DNA of 64,000 nt from Mayamaea pseudoterrestris (Eukaryota; Bacillariophyta; Bacillariophyceae; Sellaphorales; Sellaphoraceae): assembly GCA_027923505.1 (NCBI GenBank), contig BROI01000028.1, positions 248,001 through 312,000 on the forward strand, in the 5' to 3' direction. How positions within the stretch are numbered: the stretch's first letter is position 1; every line of letters begins with the position of its first letter. Shown here piece after piece: positions 1-10,375 of this stretch. Made by a program: the position numbers and the translations under genes. The notes under the pieces are model-generated. The model was not told the origin of the DNA and ran no database searches. It worked only from the letters and a program-made list of their open reading frames with translations.

Positions 1-125
1 TTTTAACAAAAAAGCTGATAGCTACCGAATAGTTTCTCTCATAAAGCAGCTTGAGCAAGTGTAAAGAAATATCACGGCCGAAATTGAATTCCACCGCTAG
101 CGCCAATCTACCGTCGCCATTTACC

Positions 126-388
126 ATGACGACGAGCAAACCCAGTAGTACCGGTATGCCTACTGCCCATCGCCAAGAGGATGTTGCCGCTGAAGCCACT
201 CGCGAGGGTTTGATGAACGGCGCCTTGGTCATGATTCCAACGGCTGCCTTGGTTGCTTTAGGCATGCGAAACCCCAACTTTGTGCGACGAACCAATTGGC
301 AGTCGCGGACGGCGCTTGTCATCAGTAAGTTTTCTTTCACGTTCGATTCTCTAGTGAAATCAATCGAATATACAATGAGGTTGCTTTC

Positions 389-419
<31 letters not shown>

Positions 420-1145
420 AGAAAACGTTTCTCACTTGTATTTTTACACCTTGCCTGTACTTGCTCAGTGCCTCCACTCTTTGCGTTTGGCTTGACGAGC
501 GAACATCGCCTCAACAGCAAGATGCGCGAGATTGCCGCAGAAAACCGACACACCAATGAGACTGTTCGCTGGGCCGAGGAGCAAATGAAGCTAAAGCAGA
601 TTGATTCTGGTCGGCTGGCCGACCTTCACTTGTCGGAACTGTACCTCCAGAGTGTGGAAAGCAGCGGTGTGAACATTGTTCCTGGTGATGAGTTGGGTTT
701 CCATCATCGCGTGGCAAACTATGTGCAGGCTAATCCGATCAAGTCGCTTGCCGTCTTGGCGATTCCAACTGTGGCGACTATTTTTCGCGGACGCTCGGGC
801 AAGGAGCACCTTGACTTTTCGGTCAAGATTCTGCACACGCGTGTCTTTGGACAGTTTGCCACGCTGGCGCTCTTGCTTGGAGTCATGGGATTTAAAGAGT
901 TTATGGATAGTCGGGGAATGTACATGTCTCAGGCAGACGTTGATCGACGCGTCGAGGAGATGAAGATTGTGCGACAGGCGCTTCTGCGACGCTTGGAGGA
1001 CGAGAAGCGCGAGCGCGCGGCAGAGCATGATTTAATTGTGGAGGCGCACCAGCAAGACGTGAAGGATCATAATGTACATAGCAAGAAGCAGCAAAAGCAA
1101 AAGGCAGCAGAACAAGGAGCTGTCAGTACAGTGGTGGAAGCTTGA
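126..1145 (+). CDS. HIG1-domain protein, Rcf2-like (respiratory supercomplex factor)
   Basis: Two exons, 126-324 and 469-1145, give a 291-residue protein. The 144-nt intron has GTAAGT/CAG borders and a CTTG microsatellite, and it would also read through in frame. The start is the first in-frame ATG (126, context TTACCATG). Two hydrophobic segments lie in the first 80 residues. A further pair lies around residues 190-240 and contains a HIG1-like core (KILHTRVFGQFATLALLLG). The tail is long, charged and helical (RRLEDEKRERAAEH). HIG1 proteins sit in the mitochondrial inner membrane and help assemble cytochrome oxidase and respiratory supercomplexes. Four spans with HIG1 in the second half is the yeast Rcf2 arrangement, so Rcf2-like is my inference; a generic HIG1 protein is the alternative. 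Confidence 0.75.
390..418. repeat. (CTTG)7 microsatellite inside the intron of the HIG1-domain gene
   Basis: Seven CTTG units in a row lie in the intron just upstream of the branch and acceptor region. It is a simple-sequence tract with likely length variation between strains. Confidence 0.9.
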
Positions 1146-1256
1146 ACAACGATGGCATGTGCGAGACGTAACATATAGTAGTGAGGTTTATATAAAATCG
1201 TGTCAGAACACTTGGTAAATTGGTTTGTACGAATGAATTTTGTATTTAAATATTGA

Positions 1257-2720
1257 CTACTTGAAAAAGGTTTCCAGCCGCCGATGCGCCTCGGCAATCG
1301 TGTCGTCTCCCTTGCAAAAGGCAAACCGTAAAAAGTTGCCAGCAAGCTTCACTTCTGGCGGACTGTAAAAGGCACTCGGTGGAATAGCAGTCACTCCAAC
1401 CTCCTGCGTCAACCAGCGACTCAAAGCCCAGTCTCTTGGCATGGGATTCGGACTTGCTTCCGTCGGCTGGTCCATGTATGATGATGGAAACTCAATTTGG
1501 CTCGTGTCGGCCATGATGAAAAAACCGCCGGACGGTACAACAGGAGTCATCCCCGCGGCTGTTAGCGCATCCGATAGCAGGCTTCGCTTGCGCTTGTATT
1601 CTGCGACCAAGTAGCTGTAGTAATTGTTGTATCCTTCAAATGGTTCCTTGGCTTGAATTAATGCTTGCGCAATGGCATCCTGATTCGGTGTCGGTGCGGA
1701 AAAGTTGACCCACTGCTGCACCGCCCAAACCGCCTTGACCAAGGACGGCGGACCGACGCACCAACCGACCTTGAAACCAGTCGCTGAAAAGGTCTTTCCG
1801 GAGCTGCTCAATGTCAGCGTTTGTTCAAACATGCCTGGAATGGTTGCAATAGAAATGTGTGGTTCATTCTCTGGGTCATAGATCAAATGCTCGTACACTT
1901 CATCGGAAAGGACTGTTAAGCCGGGATGCTTTTTGACGATTGCAGCAATGCCCTCGAGTTCCGTTCTAGAAAAAATCTTTCCCGTTGGATTGTGTGGCGT
2001 GTTGAGCAAAAGAACCTTGGTTTTGTCGGTGATTGCGTTCTCCAACTCGGCCAAGTCCAGCGTGAAGACCTTGCTTGCAGTCTCCGTCTTTGGATCTCCG
2101 GTTGGCCGAAGAGGCACATAGACGGGTTTGCCTCCCGCCATGATTGCTTGTGCTGAATAAACGTCAAAGAATGGCTCCAACAAAATGATTTCATCGCCCG
2201 GATTCAAAAGGCCTTGCAATGCGCAATACAATACGTTCGTACATCCGACTGCAGTTGCAATTTGATTGGTAGGATTAATTTCCATATTCCAGCGCTCACT
2301 ATAGTCTTCCGCCAAAACCTTGGCCAGCGGCATGTGAGCCATGCTGCGCGCGTACTGGTTCGCGTGACGCCCAAAGGCCGGATCGACGGCTTGCTTCATG
2401 GCTTGTTGCACAAAGGCTGGCGGATCCCAGTCGGGAAAGCCTTGTCCCAAATTTATCGCGCCATGCTTTTGCGCTAATGGAGAGAATTCATGCCAAACGG
2501 TTGGCTTGTCAAGGCCATCAAGGCGTCGAGCCAATTCAAACTTGTTCGAAGTTGAAGAGGATGATGCCGACGTCGACAGCGCTTGCTGGGCTGATGGAGC
2601 GGGCTTTCCTTTCTGTAAACTCATTTTCAAAGCGCTTACGTGTCGAGCTAATCGCATGAAGGTAAGAATGGTCAAGACTTTAACGAATGGGGGCACCAAC
2701 AGGCGGAGCGAAACGACCAT
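1257..2720 (-). CDS. Kynurenine/glutamine transaminase-type PLP aminotransferase (fold type I)
   Basis: Intronless, 487 residues from the ATG at 2720; an in-frame opening upstream has no ATG. The first 35 residues are basic and hydrophobic with no acidic residue, so a mitochondrial presequence is plausible. Internal ATGs at 2657 and 2624 could give a shorter cytosolic form. The body matches class I/II aminotransferases of the KYAT/glutamine transaminase K group: NLGQGFPDWDPP near the start, NTPHNPTGK, LSDEVYEHLIYD, and the PLP lysine in SSSGKTFSATGFKVGW (Lys309). The C-terminal substrate-binding region has GNFLRFAFCKGD. These enzymes transaminate kynurenine, glutamine or methionine with 2-oxo acids; the exact substrate cannot be read here. 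The gene is divergent from the small unknown gene at 3109. Confidence 0.9.
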   Translation of the reverse strand: MVVSLRLLVPPFVKVLTILTFMRLARHVSALKMSLQKGKPAPSAQQALSTSASSSSTSNKFELARRLDGLDKPTVWHEFSPLAQKHGAINLGQGFPDWDPPAFVQQAMKQAVDPAFGRHANQYARSMAHMPLAKVLAEDYSERWNMEINPTNQIATAVGCTNVLYCALQGLLNPGDEIILLEPFFDVYSAQAIMAGGKPVYVPLRPTGDPKTETASKVFTLDLAELENAITDKTKVLLLNTPHNPTGKIFSRTELEGIAAIVKKHPGLTVLSDEVYEHLIYDPENEPHISIATIPGMFEQTLTLSSSGKTFSATGFKVGWCVGPPSLVKAVWAVQQWVNFSAPTPNQDAIAQALIQAKEPFEGYNNYYSYLVAEYKRKRSLLSDALTAAGMTPVVPSGGFFIMADTSQIEFPSSYMDQPTEASPNPMPRDWALSRWLTQEVGVTAIPPSAFYSPPEVKLAGNFLRFAFCKGDDTIAEAHRRLETFFK

Positions 2721-3108
2721 TGTGAATTTGTCATGGCGCGCGGTTCGAAGGCGTTGGATCGTTACCGATGCGACTATGTTTATTAAATCATCCCGCGAGC
2801 AACAAGAAGCAAGCGCCGCTCTCACGCGGGACTACCAGTATGTAGTTGGTTAACGCCAGTCACCGACCACTAATAGGTAAAATGGTGCCTTCATTGCTGC
2901 TACATACATGGCCAGCCAGCTTATAGCGAATCTACCGTTGTAGCTGTGCGAACGAGAACTCAAAGGGAGAGGTTCGTTGAATTTCGAAAGGCTCGCGCGA
3001 ACCGCCACTTTCGGACTTTTGAGGTAGGAACTTGCAGCGTGGCGCAACTGCATAAATTGAAACAGGCCGCTTGTGTTATTCATCTGGTTTGCTTGCCGTC
3101 ACGTAACC
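2721..3108. other. Divergent intergenic region
   Basis: This 388-bp stretch lies between the aminotransferase (leftward) and the small acidic protein gene (rightward). It should hold both promoters. I see no RNA gene, repeat or convincing small ORF. Confidence 0.5.
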
Positions 3109-3719
3109 ATGGCCGATCGATCAAAGGATAGTAAAGTTAATCCATCCAATACTGATCCTGATCGGCCAGGGGACGAGACGGTAAGCGGCTCAGTTAAAAA
3201 TTCGTCGTTGTTTCAAGACCTTTTAAAGGATCTCGGTGAGGTATCTCGTGTTCATGAGCTAATGGATATTCTCATTCGAAATGATGCTGACAGTGAAGAC
3301 GAAGGCTTGAAGACTTTAAAACTGTTGCTACCCCATATGGACAAGCAGCAGCTGCGGGAGCTTATTCGAAGAGGGTTGGAGAGCAAACATGGACCGCCGA
3401 TTGTTCCGAGCACATTATCTTCGCCTCTAACCGTAGAACATACTGAGAGGGCACCGAGCAAGCGGCGCCCCAAAGGAATGAAATATGTGAGTTGCTGGTT
3501 TGGCTTCGAGGAACACAATTTTGCCTAATCTCATGAGCATTTCCCCTCTTTCTTTACCTGCGCTGCAACACCGCCAAATGAACGAAGACTACAAAGAAGA
3601 TGAAGGTTGAGATGGAAGCAGCGCAATCGCAGCGTGAGGGATCGGAAGAAGCGGAAACGGACGAGGATGACGACGACGATGATGATGACCGGAAACCGAG
3701 CAGTCGCAAAGATGATTAA
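3109..3719 (+). CDS. Small acidic-tailed protein of unknown function
   Basis: Two exons are proposed: 3109-3486 and 3588-3719, giving 169 residues. The start ATG has a good context (GTAACCATGG). The donor is GTGAGT and a pyrimidine tract precedes the acceptor. An alternative acceptor at 3596 would drop three residues without changing frame. The middle (residues 30-95) is predicted helical (LFQDLLKDLGEVSRVHELMD, then TLKLLLPHMDKQQLRELIRR). The tail has a run of about eight aspartates followed by a basic end (SSRKDD). I do not recognise the family. The acidic run suggests binding to a basic partner such as histones or RNA-binding proteins, which is only inference. Confidence 0.6.
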
Positions 3720-4163
3720 GTATACCAGGACGTCCGAGATTGCTTGCTGCCATCCTTTTTCCTTCATAGGGATGACTTACTAGGAATCTCGGGAGTTCTG
3801 GATATGCCTGTTTTCACAATAATAGATTTTGCAAGGAGTCCGAACATGGGTGGGTCGTGTGTTTGATGACGGCTTTGGCATGGTCCGGCAGCTTTGCGCC
3901 ACATTTCAACTATAATTATATATATATCTTAGTACGTTACAGTTACAGTTACAGTTTATAACCTTGCATACAATAGTTGTACCGCTAGCCTCGAGCCATG
4001 CCGACAGGTCTCGCTCAAAATAAGGGTAGCTAGCGTCGTATTGGTACTAACAGGACGTTCACGGCATTCACAGTCGAGCTTTCAAACCATGAGATCCGCT
4101 GATGATCGTCGTCCACAAAAGGCTACGTACAAGTTTAAGCGAGCACAAGCCACCGCCCAGGAC
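3720..4163. other. Intergenic region with short AT and hexamer repeats
   Basis: A (TA)n-rich patch lies near 3911-3930 and three GTTACA units at 3936-3953. No gene is seen. It should contain the 3' end of the upstream gene and the promoter of the DUF819-type gene. Confidence 0.5.
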
Positions 4164-5498
4164 ATGACAAGGATACGCATATTAGCACTCTTATTACTCT
4201 TAAGACATACGCATGGCTTTGTATCTCCATTTGGACCGACCAAGCAGGCGGCGTCGCTTCGGCCGCACGAAAACCGCCGACAAACTCGACCATTCGTCAT
4301 CAGTTCTAGAGACGTCAAGGCATATTTTTCATTTCCTGCAATCCCAATTATTGCAGCCGACGATACATGGGGAAATTGGGCAGTCTTGACGGGAATGGCA
4401 GCATCCTCGCAAGTTCTCGGAAAGAAGACGGCGATTGGTCGGCTCCTCGGCCCACCCGTCACGGCCATGGCTTGCACCTTTTGCTTAGCGTCCGTTGGCA
4501 TTTTGAATCCAGGCGGAACTGTCGCGGCCAAATCACTACAGCTGCTGGCACTGAATCTGGCAACGCCATTGATACTACTTGGAGCTGACTTTCGAGACGC
4601 ATCGAGTCGATGCGGCCCCTTGCTCGTGTCATTTCTGACGGCCTCAGCCGCCACTCTTATCGCCTGTTTAGTTGGTTGGAAGTTGGCTGGCCCGTCATTG
4701 ACAATGGCGCTCGGTCGCGATGGACTCGCCATTGCAGCAGCCTTGCTGGCCAAAAACATTGGCGGAGGCATCAACTACATTGCCGTATGCAAGAGTTTAA
4801 ACGCTAGTCCGTCCGCAGTCGCGGCCGGCTTGTGCGTGGACAACATTTTTGCGCTGCTCTACTTTCCTGTCACGTCGGCGCTGGCGTTTGGCAAGCCGGA
4901 TTTGGAAGCTTCCAATGAAGCGTCGACTGTGGCATCATCATTGCCAGACGCTTCCTCGACCATGACGGTGCAAAGCATTTCCATTGTCCTTTGCTTGTCA
5001 TGCGTGCTCATTTGGCTCGGCGAGCAAATTGGTGGGCCATCAGGATCGCTCCCAGTATGTACGCTTCTAACTGTACTGTTCGCCAGCCGAGCACCTACCA
5101 ACTGGCTCGCCCCGCTTCGACAAAGTGCGGATATTCTTGGGACAATGGGCTTGTACGTGTTCTTTGCGACTGCTGGAGCGCCAGGCATTGCCGTGGCGGA
5201 TCCAGTGCGAACGTCATTGAGACCAATTAGCGTGTTTCTCGCCTCACTCTATACGATTCATGGAGCGATACTTTTTCTTTGTCACAAGCTACTGGGTCGG
5301 CGCTTCGCAAGTTTCAAGCCGCAACGACTGCTGGTGGCGTCGTCGGCAGCAATTGGCGGGCCTGCAACATCCGTAGCGCTGGCCAAGGCTGCGGGATGGC
5401 AGTCGCTTCTTGTTCCTAGCTTACTGGTTGGAAATATTGGCTATGCTATAGCAACGTTTATTGGCCTTGCATACTTTGCAGTGTTTCAATCACGATAA
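4164..5498 (+). CDS. Plastid-targeted DUF819-family membrane protein
   Basis: Intronless, 444 residues from ATG 4164. An upstream in-frame ATG at 4089 would add a 25-residue hydrophilic leader and hide the signal peptide, so 4164 is preferred. The N-terminus MTRIRILALLLLL-RHTHGFVSPFGP is a signal peptide followed by a Phe-containing site, the pattern of plastid import in secondary red algae. The rest has about ten hydrophobic segments with conserved polar turns (KNIGGGINYIAV, GLCVDNIFALLYFP, TAGAPGIAV, AAIGGPATSVALAKAAGW). These match the DUF819 (YjcL-like) integral membrane family found in bacteria and plant plastids. Its transport role is not established. Plastid envelope or thylakoid location is inferred from the presequence. 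Confidence 0.8.
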   Translation: MTRIRILALLLLLRHTHGFVSPFGPTKQAASLRPHENRRQTRPFVISSRDVKAYFSFPAIPIIAADDTWGNWAVLTGMAASSQVLGKKTAIGRLLGPPVTAMACTFCLASVGILNPGGTVAAKSLQLLALNLATPLILLGADFRDASSRCGPLLVSFLTASAATLIACLVGWKLAGPSLTMALGRDGLAIAAALLAKNIGGGINYIAVCKSLNASPSAVAAGLCVDNIFALLYFPVTSALAFGKPDLEASNEASTVASSLPDASSTMTVQSISIVLCLSCVLIWLGEQIGGPSGSLPVCTLLTVLFASRAPTNWLAPLRQSADILGTMGLYVFFATAGAPGIAVADPVRTSLRPISVFLASLYTIHGAILFLCHKLLGRRFASFKPQRLLVASSAAIGGPATSVALAKAAGWQSLLVPSLLVGNIGYAIATFIGLAYFAVFQSR

Positions 5499-5984
5499 AA
5501 TCTTCATCTTAAACGCTAATTACATATACGGGTACTCTTTCTTAGCAAGCATCATATGCAAATGATATGCATGCCACATGCATGCAGCAATGAAAACCAA
5601 CATGCACGCACGACAATGATGACAGTAGTAAGTGGTGCAGTGTGCAAATGGCGGTGAGATTTGGGGTAACGTGACAGTTGCTGGAGTTGTGGGTTGAGGT
5701 GTCAGGTCTGAGAAATGTAGAGTGGGAAACCACCGGTAGGAGGTCACTTTGCAGAATGTATAGAATGTTCTGTTCAAGATAGCTAACAGTAAGAGAAAGT
5801 CACGACTGGTTAGTCACGTATATGACGCCAAATCTCACCAGTTCGTCGACGGATCAAAGGCTTCGTCTCTGCCTTTGCTTGAGGTGCACTTGATGCGATC
5901 CTCTTCAAACACGGAAAACCGTATATCTTGCCATACTGCAAAGTCATCACTGGAAAGCGACAAGACAAGAGCCACTGACGAGCC
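5499..5984. other. Intergenic region, no gene seen
   Basis: This stretch between two rightward genes contains overlapping ATGCAT/CATATG-type short palindromes around 5550-5590 but no ORF with support and no RNA gene I recognise. Confidence 0.5.
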
Positions 5985-8900
5985 ATGTCGTCTGAGAAAC
6001 CTCCCGAGACTGCCCTAGCAAGCACCAGCGCCGGTGACAGCCCCGTTGTCTTTGCTGCTGAAGAGGAGATTTTTGTCGAGCGAGAACTTGAGGATGAAGC
6101 AACCTCACCTCCCGAGAGCTTGACTACTCCAGAGAGAGGAGATGTAGAGACTGCCATAGTTCCTTCACTGACCGAATCAGCCTCTGACCATGAAATGCCA
6201 CTGATTGCCAATTTCAAAGATCATTTTTCTCTCCCAATGCCAAGTTCGAGGATCCGCTTTCGCTCCACTCGAAGCGCTGCTCGCGTCATTGAGCAGGAGG
6301 ATGGCCAATTTGTATTGGAAGAGAATTATGATTCGGATGAAGATGAGCATGAAGTCTCCATCAAGCGAATCGAAGACAAGTCAGCAGGCGTCTCATTCCT
6401 GCGAGCAATCTATGCGGTTGTCACGGCGTTTTGGACCGGCTTTTTGCTGATCTTTAGTCTCCAAATTCTTCTATTTTTGACGCTCGATTTGGTACGTTAT
6501 CCAGCGAGTCGATGTTATGCTTGAATGTATATGAATGTCTGACTAAAGCTACATGTTTATGCAGGCAATTCAACTCGGTATCACGTCCAAGCAAGATCCT
6601 AACTACGGCGCTGCACTAGGCGTACTCTGCTCGTTTCCTGCCTTTGTCTACGGCTTGGCATCGGCGTTGGTCATAGCCGGCGCTTTCATAAGTGACGTTT
6701 GGCGCGGGCACTTTTTGATTCGCAATTTCGCCTTTCGCAAGCTGAAGTCAACAGCAGTGGAATGGATCTTTTTTACCTTTTTCCTCGGCCTACCACTTTT
6801 CGTCATGGGCTGCTTGATGTTGGAGGCGAACGAGAACTGGTGGGTTATTGGAGGATCAATTTGGTTCTTCTCGATCTTTGCCTTTTTTGTCATCTTTTGC
6901 TTCAACGTCATCTTTTTCGAGATTCATGCCTGTCGAAAGGTCATGCGCCTGCAATACACGGACGACACAGACCATTCTTGCTTCCATGTGACATTGAAGG
7001 CGCTCATGTTGAGACAAGTCGCCAGGTATTCGGCAATCAAGTACGTTTCCTTTCTCTCTAGGGGCGCGCTGCTCAACAGCGAAGCTACGGACAAGCTTGG
7101 CGAAGAAAACATGCTTGTTGAAACGCGGACTGAATCACTTTCGTTGCTGGCCAAGCTCACCATGTGGAAGCGGTTGTCTACCAACGGCGGACTTGGCCTT
7201 TACGAAGACATTCAGGACAGTCCTCAGCAAGTCTACACGATTGACGATGCTCGAGATGTGAGACCATTCATGACTGCGCAGTCGTGGTCGCTCGAGAAGG
7301 TGTTCTGCCGACCGAAACATAGCCGCTACATTATGATTTTGTCTGGCGCCGGTGCTGTCACTCGCGCTCAGCTGAGAAGCTCATTTGCTTGCTCCGTCAT
7401 TGGATCTTTCCTCATGTTCTTTCTGCTCCTGTCGTTCCTTGTGTATCTGGACATGGGATATGCTTTGGTTGGCTTTGGCATTGCGATTGGTATCATTGTC
7501 GCATTGCCATCATTCATTTCCACCTTCAAGCTGTACAGGACAGGGAAGGACCTCATTTTTGCAAAACGAGCCGCTCGCAAATCGGCGCCGAAGCGTGACA
7601 AATCGATTGATCGCAACGACGACTTGCAGCACATTGACAGCTTTCGTCGGTCCAACCAGGCAAGCGAAGCGGTTTATTTTGTGCGAGAAAACTTTCGCGT
7701 TACCCGCGCAACTCCTCGACTTTGCTGGATCATGTTTGTGCTCGAGGTTGCCTTTGGCGGAATTTGGCCTCTGTGGAGCCTTTTGGCAGTGAACAACCTG
7801 CCTCTGGCATTAATGTTCATTCTCATTTCTGTAGTCACTGGACTGAGATACTATTTTAACGCCGCAATTGTGTTGGAAGAGACTGGAAATTTGGACATGA
7901 TCGACGATCAGCAGAAAAATTTGAGCGATCGGGCAAAGTGGCGCGAGGCTAGTCGACTCTCAGCAATCATCGGCAACATCACACGAGGACGAAGTCGAGG
8001 ACCATGGATGGCTGTTCTTGGTGTGTTCGGCTTTATCGTCGTCGGATTATTTGCGGGTGCACTTGGAACGGAGCAAGTTGTCAACGCTGAGACGACAAGC
8101 AAAACCTCGTACGTCTATCTCCCTGACTTTCATTACGAGCAGCAAGACTCCCTGCAGTATCCAACGTGTCAGCTTTCCAACGATTTGGGACTGAGTCCCT
8201 TGACAAAAATGGTTGACTATGCATATCTCGCTGGCGTGGCTTATCGCGACGTAGGCGCGACACAAGCAGAACTTGACGGCTGGTTCAATGGCACTGCTCT
8301 CGACAACAATGCTCTAGTCAAAAAGTATAGGGCGGCAGTAAATCTGACGTCTGAAGTGTCGTTCAAACTGATAACGTTTCCTGACAAGGGAAACTTCGCA
8401 TTCGTGTCGATTCGGGGGACGCAAAACAACTGGGACATGCTCACAGATGTTCAACTATGGAGCGCGGCAAAGCTGATGCAAGTTCTTCGAGAAGCGTTGC
8501 CGTTTGGATCCATCTGGACTCCCATTATTCCAACACTTATCAAGGCAATCACGAAACTCGAATCAGGAAACATTCAAAAAATTAGTTTCTACAAGGATAC
8601 AACTGCTTTCGTTGAGACTCTATTGGAATTAGTACCGGCCAACTTCTCTGGCGTCGCCGTCACAGGGCATTCGCTTGGCGGTGGCTTGTCAATCATTACA
8701 GGCGCTCAAACTGGAGTCCCTGCGGTGGGACTTTCAGCGCCTAATGCCATGCTCAGTCGGAAGGTAAGTGTAGTAACCTTGGCAGTCTTTCTGCGTTCAT
8801 ATCATCGAAGCGTCAGCTAACTCGTTTGCTCATTTCGTAGTCCTTTGAGCCGCCTATCACAGTGCAGGCGCTGAACAGTAAGACGTTTAACATCATTCCC

Positions 8901-9158
8901 GACCGTGATGTCGTGCCGCAGATTGACGATCCGGCTCAGAACTTCCAGAACATCAACTGTAACACAGCGACGCAGGACATTTTGGCTTGCCACGACTCTA
9001 CTCGCTCCTTGTGTGAAATTATGTTCACTTGCGGGACTGGTCCTCGTCCGGCTATCTGCCAGTGCGTGACAGATTATGGATACCCCGAGCCGCGTCCGTA
9101 CGAGTGGGCAAATCGAACGTTTGCGGAGGCGTGTGCGAGTGCCATGGAGGGCAAATAG
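5985..9158 (+). CDS. Multi-span membrane protein with C-terminal class 3 lipase domain
   Basis: Three exons (5985-6491, 6565-8763, 8841-9158), all in phase 0 with GT-AG borders, encode 1,007 residues. The first 135 residues are acidic and disordered. Six to nine hydrophobic segments follow from about residue 140 to 690 (for example WIFFTFFLGLPLFVMGC and GVFGFIVVGLFAGALG). The C-terminal third is an alpha/beta-hydrolase of the class 3 (fungal-type) lipase family: VSIRGTQNNWDMLTDV at the oxyanion region, the nucleophile elbow TGHSLGGG (Ser872), and NIIPDRDVVPQ carrying the likely catalytic Asp. A last cysteine-rich stretch (CQCVTDYGYP) closes the protein. Class 3 lipases hydrolyse acylglycerols or galactolipids. 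The layout of spans followed by a lipase recalls diacylglycerol lipases, but the number of spans is higher. Substrate is unknown. Confidence 0.85.
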
Positions 9159-9370
9159 TCGAAAGTGCAACATCGCGGGGCTGCATCTTTTCCAATTCTA
9201 CATATTTATTTGCCAAGCCTTTTTAAGATCGGACTCTAATAAGTAGTATGTTATAATAAGGTCGTCTTCGTCTACGGTAGTAATTGAGTAATGCCACTAC
9301 CGGTAGTCCGTTCATCGATCTGTAATTGCTATTGCAGAAGCATTTTTTACCACGGTAACTTGCAGTACCA

Positions 9371-10345
9371 CTATTCGAGACCACAAAGCTCCCTCCAAGT
9401 CTTTTCCTCCGATGCAATACCGCGCAAGCAGCCCGTGTCGTCATCACTGTCGTCTTCCATAGGAGCCAAGTCAGGGTGCCGTTCCTTTACAAGGTCCATG
9501 ATTCCGCCAAAAACTAGTCGATTTCCATCTTCGTTCAAATGTATTCCATCACCCAGATACTTAGACCTCTCTTCCAAGGACCCATCGAGCAGGTCCCAAG
9601 TGTCAACGACAGAGCAGCCCAATTCGTCAGCAACAATCTTGGCTTGTGCTCCATATTCAAACGCCACTTGATTATTTCGGTCGCATACTGCATCATTCTG
9701 CCATGCCGCCCACGCTGCCTCGTCGACTGGAGGAGGCGTCATGATAATAATTGGAAACGATTTGCTTGAAGTGCAGCAGCGTTCGCGGATTGACTTAACT
9801 ATGGTCCGTAGATTGTCGGCATATTGCTCCACCGGAACATGCTGAGGCTCGCCGGGAAGTGCGGCATCATTGGCCCCGAAAAAGACGGTGCAAAAAAGAA
9901 TGTTACTGCCATTCTCGTCCGGAGTCACCGGCCCAAACAGTTTGGGAACAAGATCGACGGCGTGGTTGGTATTGTAGCCTGAGAAACCACGATTCAAAAC
10001 GTCGGCTCGTCGCGTGTAGGCAGCCGCGAGGAGCGACGCCCAGCCAATCTTGCCATCGACGCCAAAGCCTTGTTGCGTCAATGAATCTCCAAAGAGAACA
10101 ATGGCTGGACGAATGTGTAGAGAAGCTCGCATGTTGTTGCTTACAGTTGTAATTGATTCCTCGACTATTGGCCATGCACCATGCATGCAGCTGTCGCGGT
10201 TTCGGACATTCGTCGGCAATACCGGAGCGATTCTATGACGTTTTAGTAAAGGTATGACGTGCGCGAGGAAAATTCTGCGAAGCGCGATGGCACACTCTCG
10301 CTCTCGTCGATCACGGCGGCAACGGCCTTGTATCAACATCAGCAT
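9371..10345 (-). CDS. GDSL/SGNH-hydrolase esterase, IAH1-like
   Basis: Single exon, 324 residues from ATG 10345, or 253 residues from Met72 (ATG 10134-10132). The shorter form fits the usual length of IAH1-type esterases. It also leaves about 240 bp between this gene and the divergent gene starting at 10376, against only 30 bp otherwise. Block I is VLFGDSLTQQG (Ser88 in long numbering), block II GFSGYNT, block III FFGANDAA, and block V DGIHLNEDG with the Asp and His. These are the four SGNH residues. Isoamyl acetate-hydrolysing esterases and relatives cleave small acetate or acyl esters. The extra basic N-terminus, if translated, could be a targeting peptide. Confidence 0.88.
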   Translation of the reverse strand: MLMLIQGRCRRDRRERECAIALRRIFLAHVIPLLKRHRIAPVLPTNVRNRDSCMHGAWPIVEESITTVSNNMRASLHIRPAIVLFGDSLTQQGFGVDGKIGWASLLAAAYTRRADVLNRGFSGYNTNHAVDLVPKLFGPVTPDENGSNILFCTVFFGANDAALPGEPQHVPVEQYADNLRTIVKSIRERCCTSSKSFPIIIMTPPPVDEAAWAAWQNDAVCDRNNQVAFEYGAQAKIVADELGCSVVDTWDLLDGSLEERSKYLGDGIHLNEDGNRLVFGGIMDLVKERHPDLAPMEDDSDDDTGCLRGIASEEKTWRELCGLE

Positions 10346-10375
10346 GCAAAGTCAAACGCTGACAATTAACTCAAA

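Noticed and set aside
2850-3083. 77-codon leftward frame between aminotransferase and acidic protein
   Set aside because: No family resemblance and it fills the expected promoter region.
4082-4774. 230-codon open frame antisense to the DUF819-type gene
   Set aside because: It mirrors the coding frame of the membrane protein and has no domain of its own.
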